DNA from: Treponema sp.
GTDB lineage: Bacteria; Spirochaetota; Spirochaetia; Treponematales; Breznakiellaceae
Direction of reading: 5' to 3'
Length of the DNA stretch: 32,885 bases
NCBI GenBank assembly: GCA_031288005.1
Contig: JAITSE010000083.1
Span: 1 to 32,885 of the forward strand
The notes under the pieces: generated by a model
The model's database searches: none
Told to the model about the DNA's origin: nothing
What the model saw: the letters and a program-made list of their open reading frames with translations, nothing else
Shown: in pieces, positions 16,803-25,417 of the stretch
Layout of the letters: each line of letters starts with the position of its first letter
Position numbering within the stretch: the stretch's first letter is position 1
Made by a program: the position numbers and the translations under genes

Positions 16803-17978
16803 TTATTGCACCTTCTGTAGCTCGCCCTCTGCCAAACGTTTGACCGCAGCAGGCCAATCAAGACCCAGAACGGATCGCAGAGCAGAAGCCGCTTCTGGAC
16901 GGACGGTCTTGCCCAATGCGGAAATAAGTGCCCGGATCATGCGCTCATCTCGCTGCCGCAGGGAGCCATCCCGAAGCTTATCATTTATTGCCGCAAGGAA
17001 ACCAGACAAAATCCGGACAGAATCTTCGTTTGCCAGGGAAGCCAAAGCATTTACAGCGCCCATTTTTTCGGTTTCATCATTTCCTTCCGTTGTATACGAG
17101 CGCGCCAGAAGCGAGTATACCTGCTCATCCCCTGATTTATACTGGTTTATCATGGAAATACAAAGCTTTCGGGTTTTTGCCAGGTCCATCTGCTGTAAAA
17201 AATTCGCGGTTGAAGCCCCCCACGCTTCTTTATATGAGATTATCGCGAAATTTGACTTGGCCTCATTGGAAACCGAAGATTTATTTATCTCGTTAAGAGC
17301 TTCGTATTTAGCGTTATACGAATAGGAAGGGCTCTGAACAAGTTGGGTCAAAGGTTCTATAGGATCTTCCGAAATTTTCAGAAGGCTTTCTTTAGCCTGC
17401 CGTTTTACCATCTCAGAATACCATCCAATAGATGCTATATACACCGGGAGATAGCCTCTTATATCGCCGTAATTTTCAAGAGACACTATGGCGCCAAAGG
17501 CAATCCGTTCTCTGTCCCGTCTGTTTTTGGTAACCCCTCCTTCATTTATATCGTTCAGCGTTTGAATAACTTGAGGTAAAAAATCAACGGCCTGCATCTT
17601 CCCCAGAGCAACAAGGATTTCCGCCTTCGCTGTAGGATCAATGACGATATTTCCTGCTCGCCAGAGGTATCCCGCGGATGGGAGATGCTTCGCTTCCCCC
17701 AGAAGATCCGCGGCGCTCTTTATGATCCTGTTGGCGGCTTCTATGTCCTGATTTCCCCTGGCATTAGGATATTCCAGCAAAAGGCGTTCCAAAACCCATG
17801 TATAAAAGTCCGTGGCATCCGGCATCTTTGCGTTTGCAGCATCCTGAAATATCTGCTGCTTTTCCTTCGCCGTAGAGGCGATACTGTACAGCCGCTGATA
17901 AAATTCCATTTCTTGGGAAGCGCCAAAAGCGAACGCGGCAGAAAACGCTAAAAAACCGGCTAAAAAGGTATATTTCAT
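16803..17978 (-). CDS. Exported HEAT-like repeat protein, function unknown
   Basis: A 391-residue protein starting with an export signal (MKYTFLAGFLAFSAAFAFG; probable cleavage near AFG-ASQ), so probably periplasmic. The rest is almost entirely alpha-helical with repeated two-helix units, such as AKAEILVALGKMQAVDFLPQ, RQAKESLLKISEDPIEPLTQ, KMGAVNALASLANEDSVRIL and RMIRALISALGKTVRPEAAS, that resemble HEAT/armadillo repeats. Such solenoids usually act as protein-binding scaffolds. No catalytic motif is visible. The start ATG has GGAAAG at a good distance. I do not recognise a named family; treponemes carry similar exported proteins. It is monocistronic between a hairpin and a long non-coding gap. 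Confidence 0.8.
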   Translation of the reverse strand: MKYTFLAGFLAFSAAFAFGASQEMEFYQRLYSIASTAKEKQQIFQDAANAKMPDATDFYTWVLERLLLEYPNARGNQDIEAANRIIKSAADLLGEAKHLPSAGYLWRAGNIVIDPTAKAEILVALGKMQAVDFLPQVIQTLNDINEGGVTKNRRDRERIAFGAIVSLENYGDIRGYLPVYIASIGWYSEMVKRQAKESLLKISEDPIEPLTQLVQSPSYSYNAKYEALNEINKSSVSNEAKSNFAIISYKEAWGASTANFLQQMDLAKTRKLCISMINQYKSGDEQVYSLLARSYTTEGNDETEKMGAVNALASLANEDSVRILSGFLAAINDKLRDGSLRQRDERMIRALISALGKTVRPEAASALRSVLGLDWPAAVKRLAEGELQKVQ

Positions 17979-18579
17979 TATATTCTTTCCTTCTCTGAAA
18001 AAATTACTACTAGACTTGTTCGATAAATCAGTTATCGTCGAACTTAGGATTCACTGAACCCAAGGTTCGCTAAGTTCCGCTTAAAAACGCAAAATGCAGA
18101 GCATTTTGCGAAACTTGCAAGAGAACCAAAGGTTATCAGAGAACTTTCGGTTCTCCAACAACCTAAATCAGGTGGAAACGCGAAAACGAAGTTTCCGATG
18201 TACAAGTCCAATTTCTAAAAATGACTCTCCCCGCCCTTAGATGCGGGGTATGGACCTACGCACGAATCAAGTAAGTTTCCCCGATAAGGAACCCGAAATT
18301 TGGTGTCGCAGGTTCGGCGGAGTATTAAACCCTTCGCTGCGAATAAAAAAATCTCCAACACCAATCGAATCCCCGGCTTGCCTAACTAGGTTCATATTTC
18401 CCTAGAATTTTAATTATACTATAAAAATCGAATTTAGGATAGCAGCGTAAAAATATCTTTATTTGTGATCCCTAAGTTCGATGAACAAACTCAAGCTGGC
18501 TTGACAGGTTATACCTGTCTTCAAAAGCTGAAATTTTGAACAGCCTCAGATATGTTATAAATCATAGGGAGGTTATATT
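17979..18579. other. Palindrome-rich non-coding region, left part
   Basis: No credible gene. Inverted repeats include GCAAAATGC-AGA-GCATTTTGC (about 18093-18113), GAGAACCAAAGGTT paired with AACTTTCGGTTCTC nearby, a GC hairpin around 18230-18247, GTATTAAACCCTTCGC at 18322-18337, GACAGGT-TAT-ACCTGTC at 18503-18519, and TTCAAAA/TTTTGAA followed by CAGCCTC at 18520-18547. The last two families recur elsewhere in the window. Confidence 0.6.
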
Positions 18580-18684
18580 ATGGAGTTAACAGGCCGCCGC
18601 ATAAGCGATAGCGAAGGTATGATTTTAATCCAACGAGGCTTAAATCCATGCGGAGGTTCAAAAGCGCTGGCTCATCTTTTTTAA
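18580..18684 (+). CDS. Tiny ORF with a strong ribosome site, possibly a truncated gene
   Basis: A 34-codon frame, MELTGRRISDSEGMILIQRG and on to a TAA, begins 8 nt after a strong GGGAGG (18567-18572), which is why it is listed. I do not recognise the peptide. A neighbouring frame stays open afterwards (FFKEAYLKDSLIIHDGDPFC ...), so it may be the 5' end of a gene broken by a frameshift within the T6 run near 18677-18682. It could also be chance. Confidence 0.3.
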   Translation: MELTGRRISDSEGMILIQRGLNPCGGSKALAHLF

Positions 18685-18977
18685 AGAAGCATATTTGAAG
18701 GATTCCCTCATAATCCACGACGGAGATCCCTTTTGCAGGCTGTCCTTTTCAGGCTGCGAAACCCGAAGTCAGCTTTGAACGGCTGAAGACTGGGGCTTTA
18801 CTTTTTATTCGTAGCAAAGGATTTAATACCCAAGAACCAACTCACCGGTTCGCGGGGGAGATTTGTGGCGTTATTAGGATATTAAACCCTAAGAAACAAA
18901 ATTTCTGCGAAGTCTAACCACCACTGAAAAACAACACTCCGTCGAACCGCAGGTTTGATTTCAGAGCGGGGTTGTTG

Positions 18978-19112
18978 ATGGATGATGCCGTTATCGATTT
19001 TGCGTTGGATAATTCTGAGGTGTGTCAAGCCGTCAGGAGGATACTAGCCGATGATGTTCCTGTCAGAGCGAGTGCCAATATATCTGACTTTTTACTAGCG
19101 TTAATAAATTAA
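18978..19112 (+). CDS. Small acidic hypothetical protein, 44 residues
   Basis: An ATG at 18978 opens a 44-codon frame (MDDAVIDFALDNSEVCQAVR ... DFLLALIN) ending in TAA. Composition is protein-like: acidic with amphipathic helical stretches. Only a weak GGGG precedes it. It lies 20 bp before another small frame on the same strand, so the two may form a tiny operon. No family is recognised; it could be a fragment of a lost gene. Confidence 0.3.
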   Translation: MDDAVIDFALDNSEVCQAVRRILADDVPVRASANISDFLLALIN

Positions 19113-19132
19113 GTAGAAGGCAAGGGAAAATA

Positions 19133-19300
19133 TTGCGTTTTTTATGCGTATACGAGATAAGTGGTAGACGTGGAAAGAGCAACTCCGATTTTAAGGTTTG
19201 GCCTATGGATCAAGAGGAATATCTTGAGGAAGATATCGGAGAGGATTTGGAATATACAGATAAATCTGGGATTCTGTTTTCCTACAGAATATGGTATTAA
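19133..19300 (+). CDS. Small acidic hypothetical protein, 55 residues
   Basis: A TTG at 19133, with AAGGG six nt upstream, opens 55 codons. The peptide contains ISGRRGKSNSDFKVWPMDQE, then EYLEEDIGEDLEYTDKSGIL, and ends FSYRIWY. The acidic, aromatic-rich composition looks coding, but no family is recognised. It follows the 44-residue frame by 20 bp. It may be the C-terminal part of a decayed gene. Confidence 0.28.
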   Translation: MRFLCVYEISGRRGKSNSDFKVWPMDQEEYLEEDIGEDLEYTDKSGILFSYRIWY

Positions 19301-19767
19301 CTTAGTGAGAGAGATGTACCTTCTAAATATTGGCGCTCTTCTTGTATCTCAAACAAAAAAGACCTTATGGGAAAAATCCGAACTATATTTTTTACTGCTT
19401 CTTGCAGTTTATCTTTAATCTCCGGGGGTTTAATTCCCCGCCCCTCCGGGGTGTAAAACTGTGGTTGTGGGGGATTTGTTCCCCCGCCTACGCAAATTTT
19501 CAAGGTAAAATTTTCAATACGCCGCAGTTCTGCCGCGGGGATTTTTTATTTGGGTGGCTATACCCCCAGGAAACTTATTTCCAAAACCAGCTTACCGGTT
19601 TCTGAGACATGATATCTCAGGCCTCTTGGACTTCAGTGCCGGCTTATTGATAAAGTTGACAAATACCGGCTGTTTTAAAATTTCGTTTTAACATGAAGTT
19701 TGTTGCCTTTCATGAAAGAGCGCCGACCCCCCCCTGGAGCAAAAAAATCCACAGACGCAGATGACTT
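19301..19767. other. Non-coding gap with an inverted copy of the GGGTTTAATACCCCGC word
   Basis: 19426-19444 reads GGGTTTAATTCCCCGCCCC followed by TCCGGGG, the reverse-strand form of the word seen at 5521 and 18322. Short frames here on both strands are hydrophobic or low-complexity and are not supported. Nothing else is recognised. Confidence 0.5.
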
Positions 19768-20664
19768 CTAGAACCATCCCGCAATAGGGGTAAGAAGCGT
19801 CAGCCGTAATTTTCCAAGATAGGGTTCGATCAGATCCGAATCAGAGACGCTTTCTGTTTTCATAGCTAATTCTTCATTAAGAGGCGCGGGAAGGGGGAGC
19901 GCTGAGAAGGTGTACTCAATCTGTTGCTGAAATTCTAAAATACGGGAAATGTAATTCAAGGTTTGCTTGGGAGCGCCTTCCATGGTTACCCGGTGAGTCC
20001 CCGCATTGTACATAGCAAGACCAGCCACAACGGAACCTCCGGCATCCAGGCACATACGTAAATGAGCCATCCCGTAATGGGCGCTAATTGAGGGATTGAA
20101 AAATTCCGCGTCTTTTAGATTGGGAAAACTACGGTTGTTAAGCTGAAAAAGCCCCCTGTCTATACTGCCGTCACGGTTAGACCGGTTGACCGCCCTGGGG
20201 TTAAATTCACTTTCCGCCCAGCAAAGGGCGAAGGCCAGGCTGGGAGGGATATCGAAAGCCGAAGCGCTGGACAGGATGGCAGCGGATATTTCTTCCTTGG
20301 AGGTCACGAAGGAGTAAGTCGAAGACTTGAGTACCCCGGTAAAAAAAGCTTTCACCCACTGGTGCTGGGCTTCGTTTCTGTAGGCGTTCAAAATAGAGTC
20401 GCCTTTTTCCGCGGCGCGGTGGACAAACTCAGGAACCGAAAAATCTTCAAGCAAAACATTGCCCGTATCTATTTTCGGCGTAAATTCATCGCCGGGTGCT
20501 TCCACCAGAAGCAGCCTTTTGGCCGCAAGTCCGCTGAGAGATACTCCCGTTTTTGCCTCAAATTGTGGAAAAACCAAAAAGAGACATAACCACGCGCTCG
20601 CCACAGCGCCGCAAAGAAAAGGATAGGCCGCATCAATGGGCGTAAAAATAAAACGGTTTCTCAT
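19768..20664 (-). CDS. Membrane-anchored lytic transglycosylase (SLT domain)
   Basis: A 298-residue protein with one N-terminal membrane segment (about 14-33, AYPFLCGAVASAWLCLFLVF) and a C-terminal soluble-lytic-transglycosylase domain (about 125-245). Hallmarks are ALCWAESEFNPRAVN with catalytic Glu151, RGLFQLN (170-176) and AMYNAGTHRV (217-226). It would cleave the MurNAc-GlcNAc bond of peptidoglycan to 1,6-anhydro products, acting in the periplasm for wall turnover or assembly of wall-spanning structures. The frame can be extended to a TTG at 20712, but ATG 20664 is preferred because it starts the membrane segment; neither has a Shine-Dalgarno site. The linker 34-124 is unassigned. Confidence 0.88.
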   Translation of the reverse strand: MRNRFIFTPIDAAYPFLCGAVASAWLCLFLVFPQFEAKTGVSLSGLAAKRLLLVEAPGDEFTPKIDTGNVLLEDFSVPEFVHRAAEKGDSILNAYRNEAQHQWVKAFFTGVLKSSTYSFVTSKEEISAAILSSASAFDIPPSLAFALCWAESEFNPRAVNRSNRDGSIDRGLFQLNNRSFPNLKDAEFFNPSISAHYGMAHLRMCLDAGGSVVAGLAMYNAGTHRVTMEGAPKQTLNYISRILEFQQQIEYTFSALPLPAPLNEELAMKTESVSDSDLIEPYLGKLRLTLLTPIAGWF

Positions 20665-20870
20665 TATACTAATAGGTACACCAAAAAGTGAAAAAAATCT
20701 ACATTCTTGCAATAAAAAATGGGAATAGCCTGGTCTTTTTATAATTTTGATTGAAAGCCGGGGACAGCCAACGATACCTGTCCGGTCCGCCGCCGGTGTA
20801 AGAAATTTGTGCGCTTAAAAATGTATGAAAATTCATAAATATAATTTTTTTACCTTACAAATTCATTTGA

Positions 20871-20937
20871 GCATAATGTTCGCATTATGCCTATAAAACG
20901 TAAGATTTTACATTAATAATTAATGATGTAAAATCTT
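20871..20937. repeat. Two perfect hairpins in tandem
   Basis: GCATAATG-TTCG-CATTATGC (20871-20890) is an 8-bp stem closed by a UUCG-type tetraloop. AAGATTTTACAT (20902-20913) pairs with ATGTAAAATCTT (20926-20937) in a 12-bp stem. They lie about 80-150 bp downstream of the beta-barrel gene stop (21019). The rest of the 20665-21018 gap holds no gene. They may terminate transcription, although no clear U-run follows. Confidence 0.65.
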
Positions 20938-21018
20938 CAAATGCAACAATCCGCCAAGGACCATCCAGATGGGGAAACCTCAGCGCAAACTCACCGCATC
21001 CGGCATCGTAGCGTTTTG

Positions 21019-22248
21019 CTATGGAGACTCAGATGTGGATTCATTTGCCCTTGTTCTGACAACCAGCTTATCGAAAAATCCGAATTTATATCCTACAACC
21101 AGGCTGAAAGTCTGCCGCCTGTATATAATATCTATTGGCATTTCTCTCTTTGGCTCGGGATCCGGATACGTTATCTCCCCTATATAATTAAATTCCTTGG
21201 GACCCAGGTCGAATCCATAATGAAAATCAGCGTACAAAAGGCCTGGACCGAAATTTAAACCAGCGCTAAGGCCGGCGGTAATTCCCAGCGGCGGGTTGTA
21301 TTTGGAATCGTCCAGGGGAAGAATGAAATATGCCCCCGCATAAAAGGAAGTAGCGATAATGCCAGGCTTGTAATTAAACTTTATCAGTCCTGGAAAACTA
21401 ATGGACAGTCCGGAACTGCCCCCTCCGCTCACATCCAAGGGCAAAACAATGTCCTCCGTAGGCTTATAGTCCCGCCAGTTCAGTCTTTCCTGAGATATAT
21501 CCGCACCGGTTTCAATGGAGACGGAAATAAGACTCCCTTTATTGAGAAGAACCCGGAACAATTGAAGCTCCGCCCTCATACCCGCATCGAAAGTGGTCCC
21601 CAGGGTAAAAATTCCCGAATCACTGCCCGGTTGCGATGCGTACAGACGAAAGGAAATTCCACCTTGGAGGCCCAGGTATAGCCACTTATCTTTCCAGGTA
21701 ATATCTTCCTCAGGAGTAACATAAACAATGTCCGCCCCCAGGAATTCTATAGGCCGGTCGTCAGGCGGCAGATTCGAAGAGAGGTTCCAAGCGAAATAAG
21801 CCATCATTCCCAGTACCTCATCCGCACTGATATACGCCATTTCCTGAGTTGCCGTTAAATCGAAAGTAGCCGCATTATAAAGGTTCATGGAAATTACCCG
21901 TTCCGGGCCGTCCATAAACAGATTCGCGGTAACCACGTATCGCGGATTCTGCGCCTGATCCTCTACGGGAAGGTTTAGAATGGAAGGTGGGTCTCCTATG
22001 CTTCCCGTTGTTTTAAACAGCCTGTAAAGGCTGTTTAACTGCCCCTGCCAGCTCAATTCGCTGAACAAGGACTCATATATAGGGTCTGAATCGTTTCTCA
22101 GCACAGGATCATACGTGATTGGGGTGATTACAATATTATATGCCGGCTCTCGCCCCATTTGGGCGAAAAGTGAGGATGGCAAAAAAACCAACATCATAGC
22201 AAAAACGATAAAAAAAACCCGCTTCTCTTGGAAACCTTTTCTTTCCAC
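21019..22248 (-). CDS. Exported beta-barrel-like outer-membrane protein, treponemal
   Basis: A 409-residue exported protein. A signal peptide (about 8-29, VFFIVFAMMLVFLPSSLFA, cleavage at A-Q) is followed by a mixed domain of about 160 residues (YNIVITPITYDPVL ... EDITWKD). The second half then shows alternating polar/hydrophobic strands with Gly and aromatic residues, such as WLYLGLQGGISFRLYAS, FDAGMRAELQLFRVLL, IIATSFYAGAYFILPL, LLYADFHYGFDLG and FSLVVGYKFGFF, as expected of an outer-membrane beta-barrel. The specific family is not recognised. The start is GTG 22248, fixed by AAGGAAGGA 5 nt upstream. It is followed by the hairpins at 20871. Confidence 0.75.
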   Translation of the reverse strand: MERKGFQEKRVFFIVFAMMLVFLPSSLFAQMGREPAYNIVITPITYDPVLRNDSDPIYESLFSELSWQGQLNSLYRLFKTTGSIGDPPSILNLPVEDQAQNPRYVVTANLFMDGPERVISMNLYNAATFDLTATQEMAYISADEVLGMMAYFAWNLSSNLPPDDRPIEFLGADIVYVTPEEDITWKDKWLYLGLQGGISFRLYASQPGSDSGIFTLGTTFDAGMRAELQLFRVLLNKGSLISVSIETGADISQERLNWRDYKPTEDIVLPLDVSGGGSSGLSISFPGLIKFNYKPGIIATSFYAGAYFILPLDDSKYNPPLGITAGLSAGLNFGPGLLYADFHYGFDLGPKEFNYIGEITYPDPEPKREMPIDIIYRRQTFSLVVGYKFGFFDKLVVRTRANESTSESP

Positions 22249-22939
22249 AAATCCTTCCTTAAAAAAAAGAAAACCTGAATCGTCCTACCCTGGACAAACA
22301 GTTTATCCAACATCTCATTATTAAATTAAAAATTTCAGTCGGCAAACGGCCTTTTTATAAAAACCGCTTATAAGGCTTTTCTAAAACAACTTCAAACCTC
22401 TAATTTGCCGAACTATAAAGTTCGCTTTTTTGGAGAGTCTCTATATACTACTATCGGCAATTATTGCCAAAAAATCTCTTGTTAAAAAATTTAGCTTTTA
22501 AAATCCCCTATTTTTTGTACGAAAAGCATACTTTAAAGTTGATTATACGGATAAATTTCTTAATTATTAACCTCTTTCAAAACTTCAGTTTTGGAAGAAC
22601 AGCCTTATGCCAGAAGTCAATTTCATCAAACTGGCTGTCTGCGCTAACCGGATTTAAAATTGACCTCAATTATAAAATTATAGCCCAAATAAAGTAATAT
22701 ATCAAAGTTATTGAAGATAAACCCATAGAAAATCGCTCAAGTTCCTGCGGTATTGAGGCCGTAAGACCCTTCGAGTCTCACGGCCTCATCTTAGGGCAGC
22801 CCCTTTTCTCCCAGCCTGAAGATACGCTTTCTTTTAAGTAGAGGGATATCCGGGCTTATATAAACCGGCGGCAAGGGATCCCTAGGCCGTACTGAGATGT
22901 ACCGCTTGAAGTATACCCTTTTATCAGCGCTGCAAACTG
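22249..22939. other. Non-coding gap with three hairpins
   Basis: CGAACT-ATAA-AGTTCG followed by CTTTTTT (22409-22431) is terminator-like on the plus strand. TTTCAAAAC/GTTTTGGAA followed by AACAGCC (22575-22604) belongs to a hairpin family seen at 18520 and 25347. GAGGCCGT ... ACGGCCTC (22755-22787) is a strong GC stem containing AGACCCTTCGAGTCT; it is downstream of serA on the minus strand but lacks a U-run. Remaining frames are AT-rich and unconvincing. Confidence 0.55.
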
Positions 22940-24118
22940 TTACGTATCGCTTTTTTGGAGAATTCTGACCCGGATAATCCCTTTCACCGCGACTATATGC
23001 TCCAGAGTTACAGGCGGAATAGCCTGCTCCGTGTCGATTATGTTGTAGGCGTACTCATCCCTGTGGTGATTTATCAAATCCGTGATATTGATCCCGGCTG
23101 CGGCCAGTATTGTGGTAATTTGGCCTACCATATTGGGTATATTCCGGTTGATTACCAAGAGGCGGCAAGGCGCCCTCTGATCCAGCTTGCACCTCGGCAG
23201 ATTAACTGAATTCCGCACGGCCCCTGTTTCCAGAAAGTCCATGAGCTGTTTGACTGCCATAACCGCACAGTTGTCTTCAGCCTCTGGGGTAGAAGCGCCC
23301 AGATGGGGGATGCAGATGGTCCTGGGAGCCGCAAGAAGTTCAGCGGTAGGGAAGTCTGTAACGTAGACCCCCAGTTTATCCGCTCGCAGAGCGGCTATGA
23401 TGTCAGCTTCGTTTACAAGACCGCCACGGGCCAGGTTTATAATCCGGACGTTTTTTTTCATCAGCCTGAATTTTCCGGCGTTCAGAAGGCCTTTTGTGGC
23501 TTCCGTAAGGGGCAGGTGGAGGCTTACGTAATCCGATCTGGCCAGAAGACCCTCAAGAGTTTCCGCCCTTTCAACCTGGCGGGAAAGGTTCCATGCGGCA
23601 TCCACAGAAATATATGGGTCGTAACCGGTTACATCCATTCCCAGAGCGGCGGCGTCGTTTGCGACTTTCACTCCTATGGCCCCAAGACCGACCACGCCAA
23701 GTGTCTTGCCCCTAAGTTCAGGTCCCTCAAAAGCGGACTTGCCCTTTTCCACCAAATCCGGCACTTCGTCAGCTTTGTCTGCGATTGAGGCGGCCCAGCG
23801 CACGCCTTCAAAGATATTTCTTGAGGAGATGAGCAGGGCGGCGATGGCGAGTTCCTTTACGGCATTGGCGTTGCCCCCGGGCGTATTAAAAACAGCTATC
23901 CCTCTGTCGCTGCACAGGCTTACGGGGATATTATTGTACCCCGCGCCGGCCCGGGCAATAGCTTTTACGCTGTCCGGAATCTCAGCATTGAGGAGGTCCG
24001 CGCTCCTTACAAGAATTGCGTCTGGGTTTGGTATTTCTCCAGCTACTTCATATTTGTCCCTAGGGAACAATTCGATCCCAAGCGGGGAAATTTTGTTCAT
24101 TGTTCTAATGCGAAACAT
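22940..24118 (-). CDS. serA: D-3-phosphoglycerate dehydrogenase
   Basis: A 392-residue NAD-dependent dehydrogenase that oxidises 3-phosphoglycerate to 3-phosphohydroxypyruvate, the first step of serine synthesis. The NAD Rossmann motif is GVVGLGAIG (141-149). Catalytic residues are Arg231 (LARGG), Glu260 and His272 (PHLGAST). A C-terminal ACT domain (about 318-388, RLLVINRNIPNMVGQI ... GINITDL) suggests amino-acid feedback. The short two-domain-plus-ACT form lacks the extra ASB domain of longer versions. GAAGGAGC just before ATG 24118 is a strong ribosome site. It lies 54 bp after serC in the same transcription direction. Confidence 0.95.
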   Translation of the reverse strand: MFRIRTMNKISPLGIELFPRDKYEVAGEIPNPDAILVRSADLLNAEIPDSVKAIARAGAGYNNIPVSLCSDRGIAVFNTPGGNANAVKELAIAALLISSRNIFEGVRWAASIADKADEVPDLVEKGKSAFEGPELRGKTLGVVGLGAIGVKVANDAAALGMDVTGYDPYISVDAAWNLSRQVERAETLEGLLARSDYVSLHLPLTEATKGLLNAGKFRLMKKNVRIINLARGGLVNEADIIAALRADKLGVYVTDFPTAELLAAPRTICIPHLGASTPEAEDNCAVMAVKQLMDFLETGAVRNSVNLPRCKLDQRAPCRLLVINRNIPNMVGQITTILAAAGINITDLINHHRDEYAYNIIDTEQAIPPVTLEHIVAVKGIIRVRILQKSDT

Positions 24119-24172
24119 TCTTTGCTCCTTCCCGCCGGTCTACGCCGGGGATGATATGCGGGCGCTTGACTT

Positions 24173-25312
24173 TCACCTTCCGCTCCCGGCGCTTATTTTT
24201 TGCTCAAATTTTTCCATGAATTGAATCAAGGCGCGCACCCCTTCTATAGGCATGGCGTTGTAAATGCTGGCCCTCATACCACCAACCAGACGGTGGCCCG
24301 CGAGGTTCACGAGGCCGGCCGCGGCGGCTTCCTTGACGAAGCTGGTTTCCAGCGCTGCGCGGCGCTCCGGGTCTGTTTCGGTTGGAATGAAGGGGATATT
24401 CATAAGGCTCCGGCAGGATTTTTCCACCGGGGATAGAAAAGTCCGGGAAGATTCAAGGTAACCGTACAAAAGGGCCGCCTTTTCCCGGTTCACTTCGGCC
24501 ATGGCCTTTACGCCGCCCAGGTTTTTGAGCCATTCCAGGACCAGCCCAATAATATAGATGCCGTAGCATGGGGGCGTATTATACATGGAGCCTTCCCCGG
24601 CGTGTATGTCATATCTGAGAAGAGCCGGCGTCCGGGAAGGAGCGCGTCCGATGAGGTCCTCCCGGATGATGACCACCGTAGTCCCCGCGGGGCCAAGGTT
24701 TTTCTGCGCCCCCGCATAGAGGATGCCGAACCTGGAGACATCCAGGGGTTCCGAGAGGATGCAGCTTGAGATGTCAGCCACAAGGGGGACATTTCCGGTC
24801 TCTGGCAGGCCGGGCCACCTGGTACCCACGATGGTGTTGTTCAGAGTGATATGGTAATAAGCGTCCGAAGGGTCCGGCGCGGGGGCCTTGGGGATATAGG
24901 CGTAGGCCCGGTCTTTGGAACTGGCCAGGGTCACAGCGTCCGTAAACTTTGCCGCTTCATCAGCGGCTTTTTTAGCCCAGACGCCGGTTTCCACGTAAAC
25001 AGCCCGCTTCCCCCCGGCTGCTGCGGAAGTCCCGGCTCCCTGCTCTCCGGCGGCCAGGTTGAGAGGGATCATTGAGAACTGGAGAGAGGCCCCGCCCTGT
25101 AGAAAAAGCACCTTGTAATCAGCGGGGATGCCCATGAGTTCCCTCATGAGGGCCTCTGTCTTTTCGATGATGGGCTTAAAGTCCTTGGACCTGTGGCTCA
25201 TCTCCATCACGGACTGCCCGGTCCCGTTGGCGTCGGTCATCTCCGACGCCGCTTTTTCCAAAACCGGCAGAGGCAGAGCCGATGGCCCTGGAGAAAAATT
25301 GTATACACGCAT
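24173..25312 (-). CDS. serC: Phosphoserine aminotransferase
   Basis: A 379-residue class-V PLP aminotransferase converting 3-phosphohydroxypyruvate plus glutamate to phosphoserine, the second step of serine synthesis; it may also act in pyridoxal phosphate synthesis. N-terminal YNFSPGPSALP and MEMSHRSKDF are diagnostic. Phosphate/PLP contacts include FLQGGASLQF (70-79) and VADISSCILSEPLD (178-191), with the Schiff-base lysine Lys204 in GAQKNLGPAG. The start at 25312 has an AGGAG site. A short Ala/Gly-rich insertion (91-101) is unusual but harmless in position. It sits between rex and serA; a hairpin at 25347 lies in the 105-bp gap after rex. Confidence 0.96.
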   Translation of the reverse strand: MRVYNFSPGPSALPLPVLEKAASEMTDANGTGQSVMEMSHRSKDFKPIIEKTEALMRELMGIPADYKVLFLQGGASLQFSMIPLNLAAGEQGAGTSAAAGGKRAVYVETGVWAKKAADEAAKFTDAVTLASSKDRAYAYIPKAPAPDPSDAYYHITLNNTIVGTRWPGLPETGNVPLVADISSCILSEPLDVSRFGILYAGAQKNLGPAGTTVVIIREDLIGRAPSRTPALLRYDIHAGEGSMYNTPPCYGIYIIGLVLEWLKNLGGVKAMAEVNREKAALLYGYLESSRTFLSPVEKSCRSLMNIPFIPTETDPERRAALETSFVKEAAAAGLVNLAGHRLVGGMRASIYNAMPIEGVRALIQFMEKFEQKISAGSGR

Positions 25313-25346
25313 TCAATACTCCTTACTATACTACTATGATAATTGA

Positions 25347-25379
25347 GGCTGTTCCAAAAGTTAAAGTTTTGGAGCAGCC
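25347..25379. repeat. 13-bp hairpin between rex and serC
   Basis: GGCTGTTCCAAAA pairs with TTTTGGAGCAGCC around a 7-nt loop, with one G-T pair. Related stems ending in CAGCC occur at 18520-18547 and 22575-22604, so this is a dispersed element. Its place between rex and serC could stabilise or attenuate the message. Confidence 0.7.
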
Positions 25380-25417
25380 GCAGTTTGATTTTTGAGACTG
25401 TCTTGCTTCCGGCATAT

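Noticed and set aside
19161..19418. 85-codon hydrophobic plus-strand frame
   Set aside because: Overlaps a more protein-like frame (19133-19300), has no ribosome site and no recognisable family.
17979..19767. tRNA or other structured RNA gene in the 1.8-kb gap
   Set aside because: No T-loop GGTTCGANTCC with a matching acceptor stem or other known RNA signature was found; the structure is short palindromes only.
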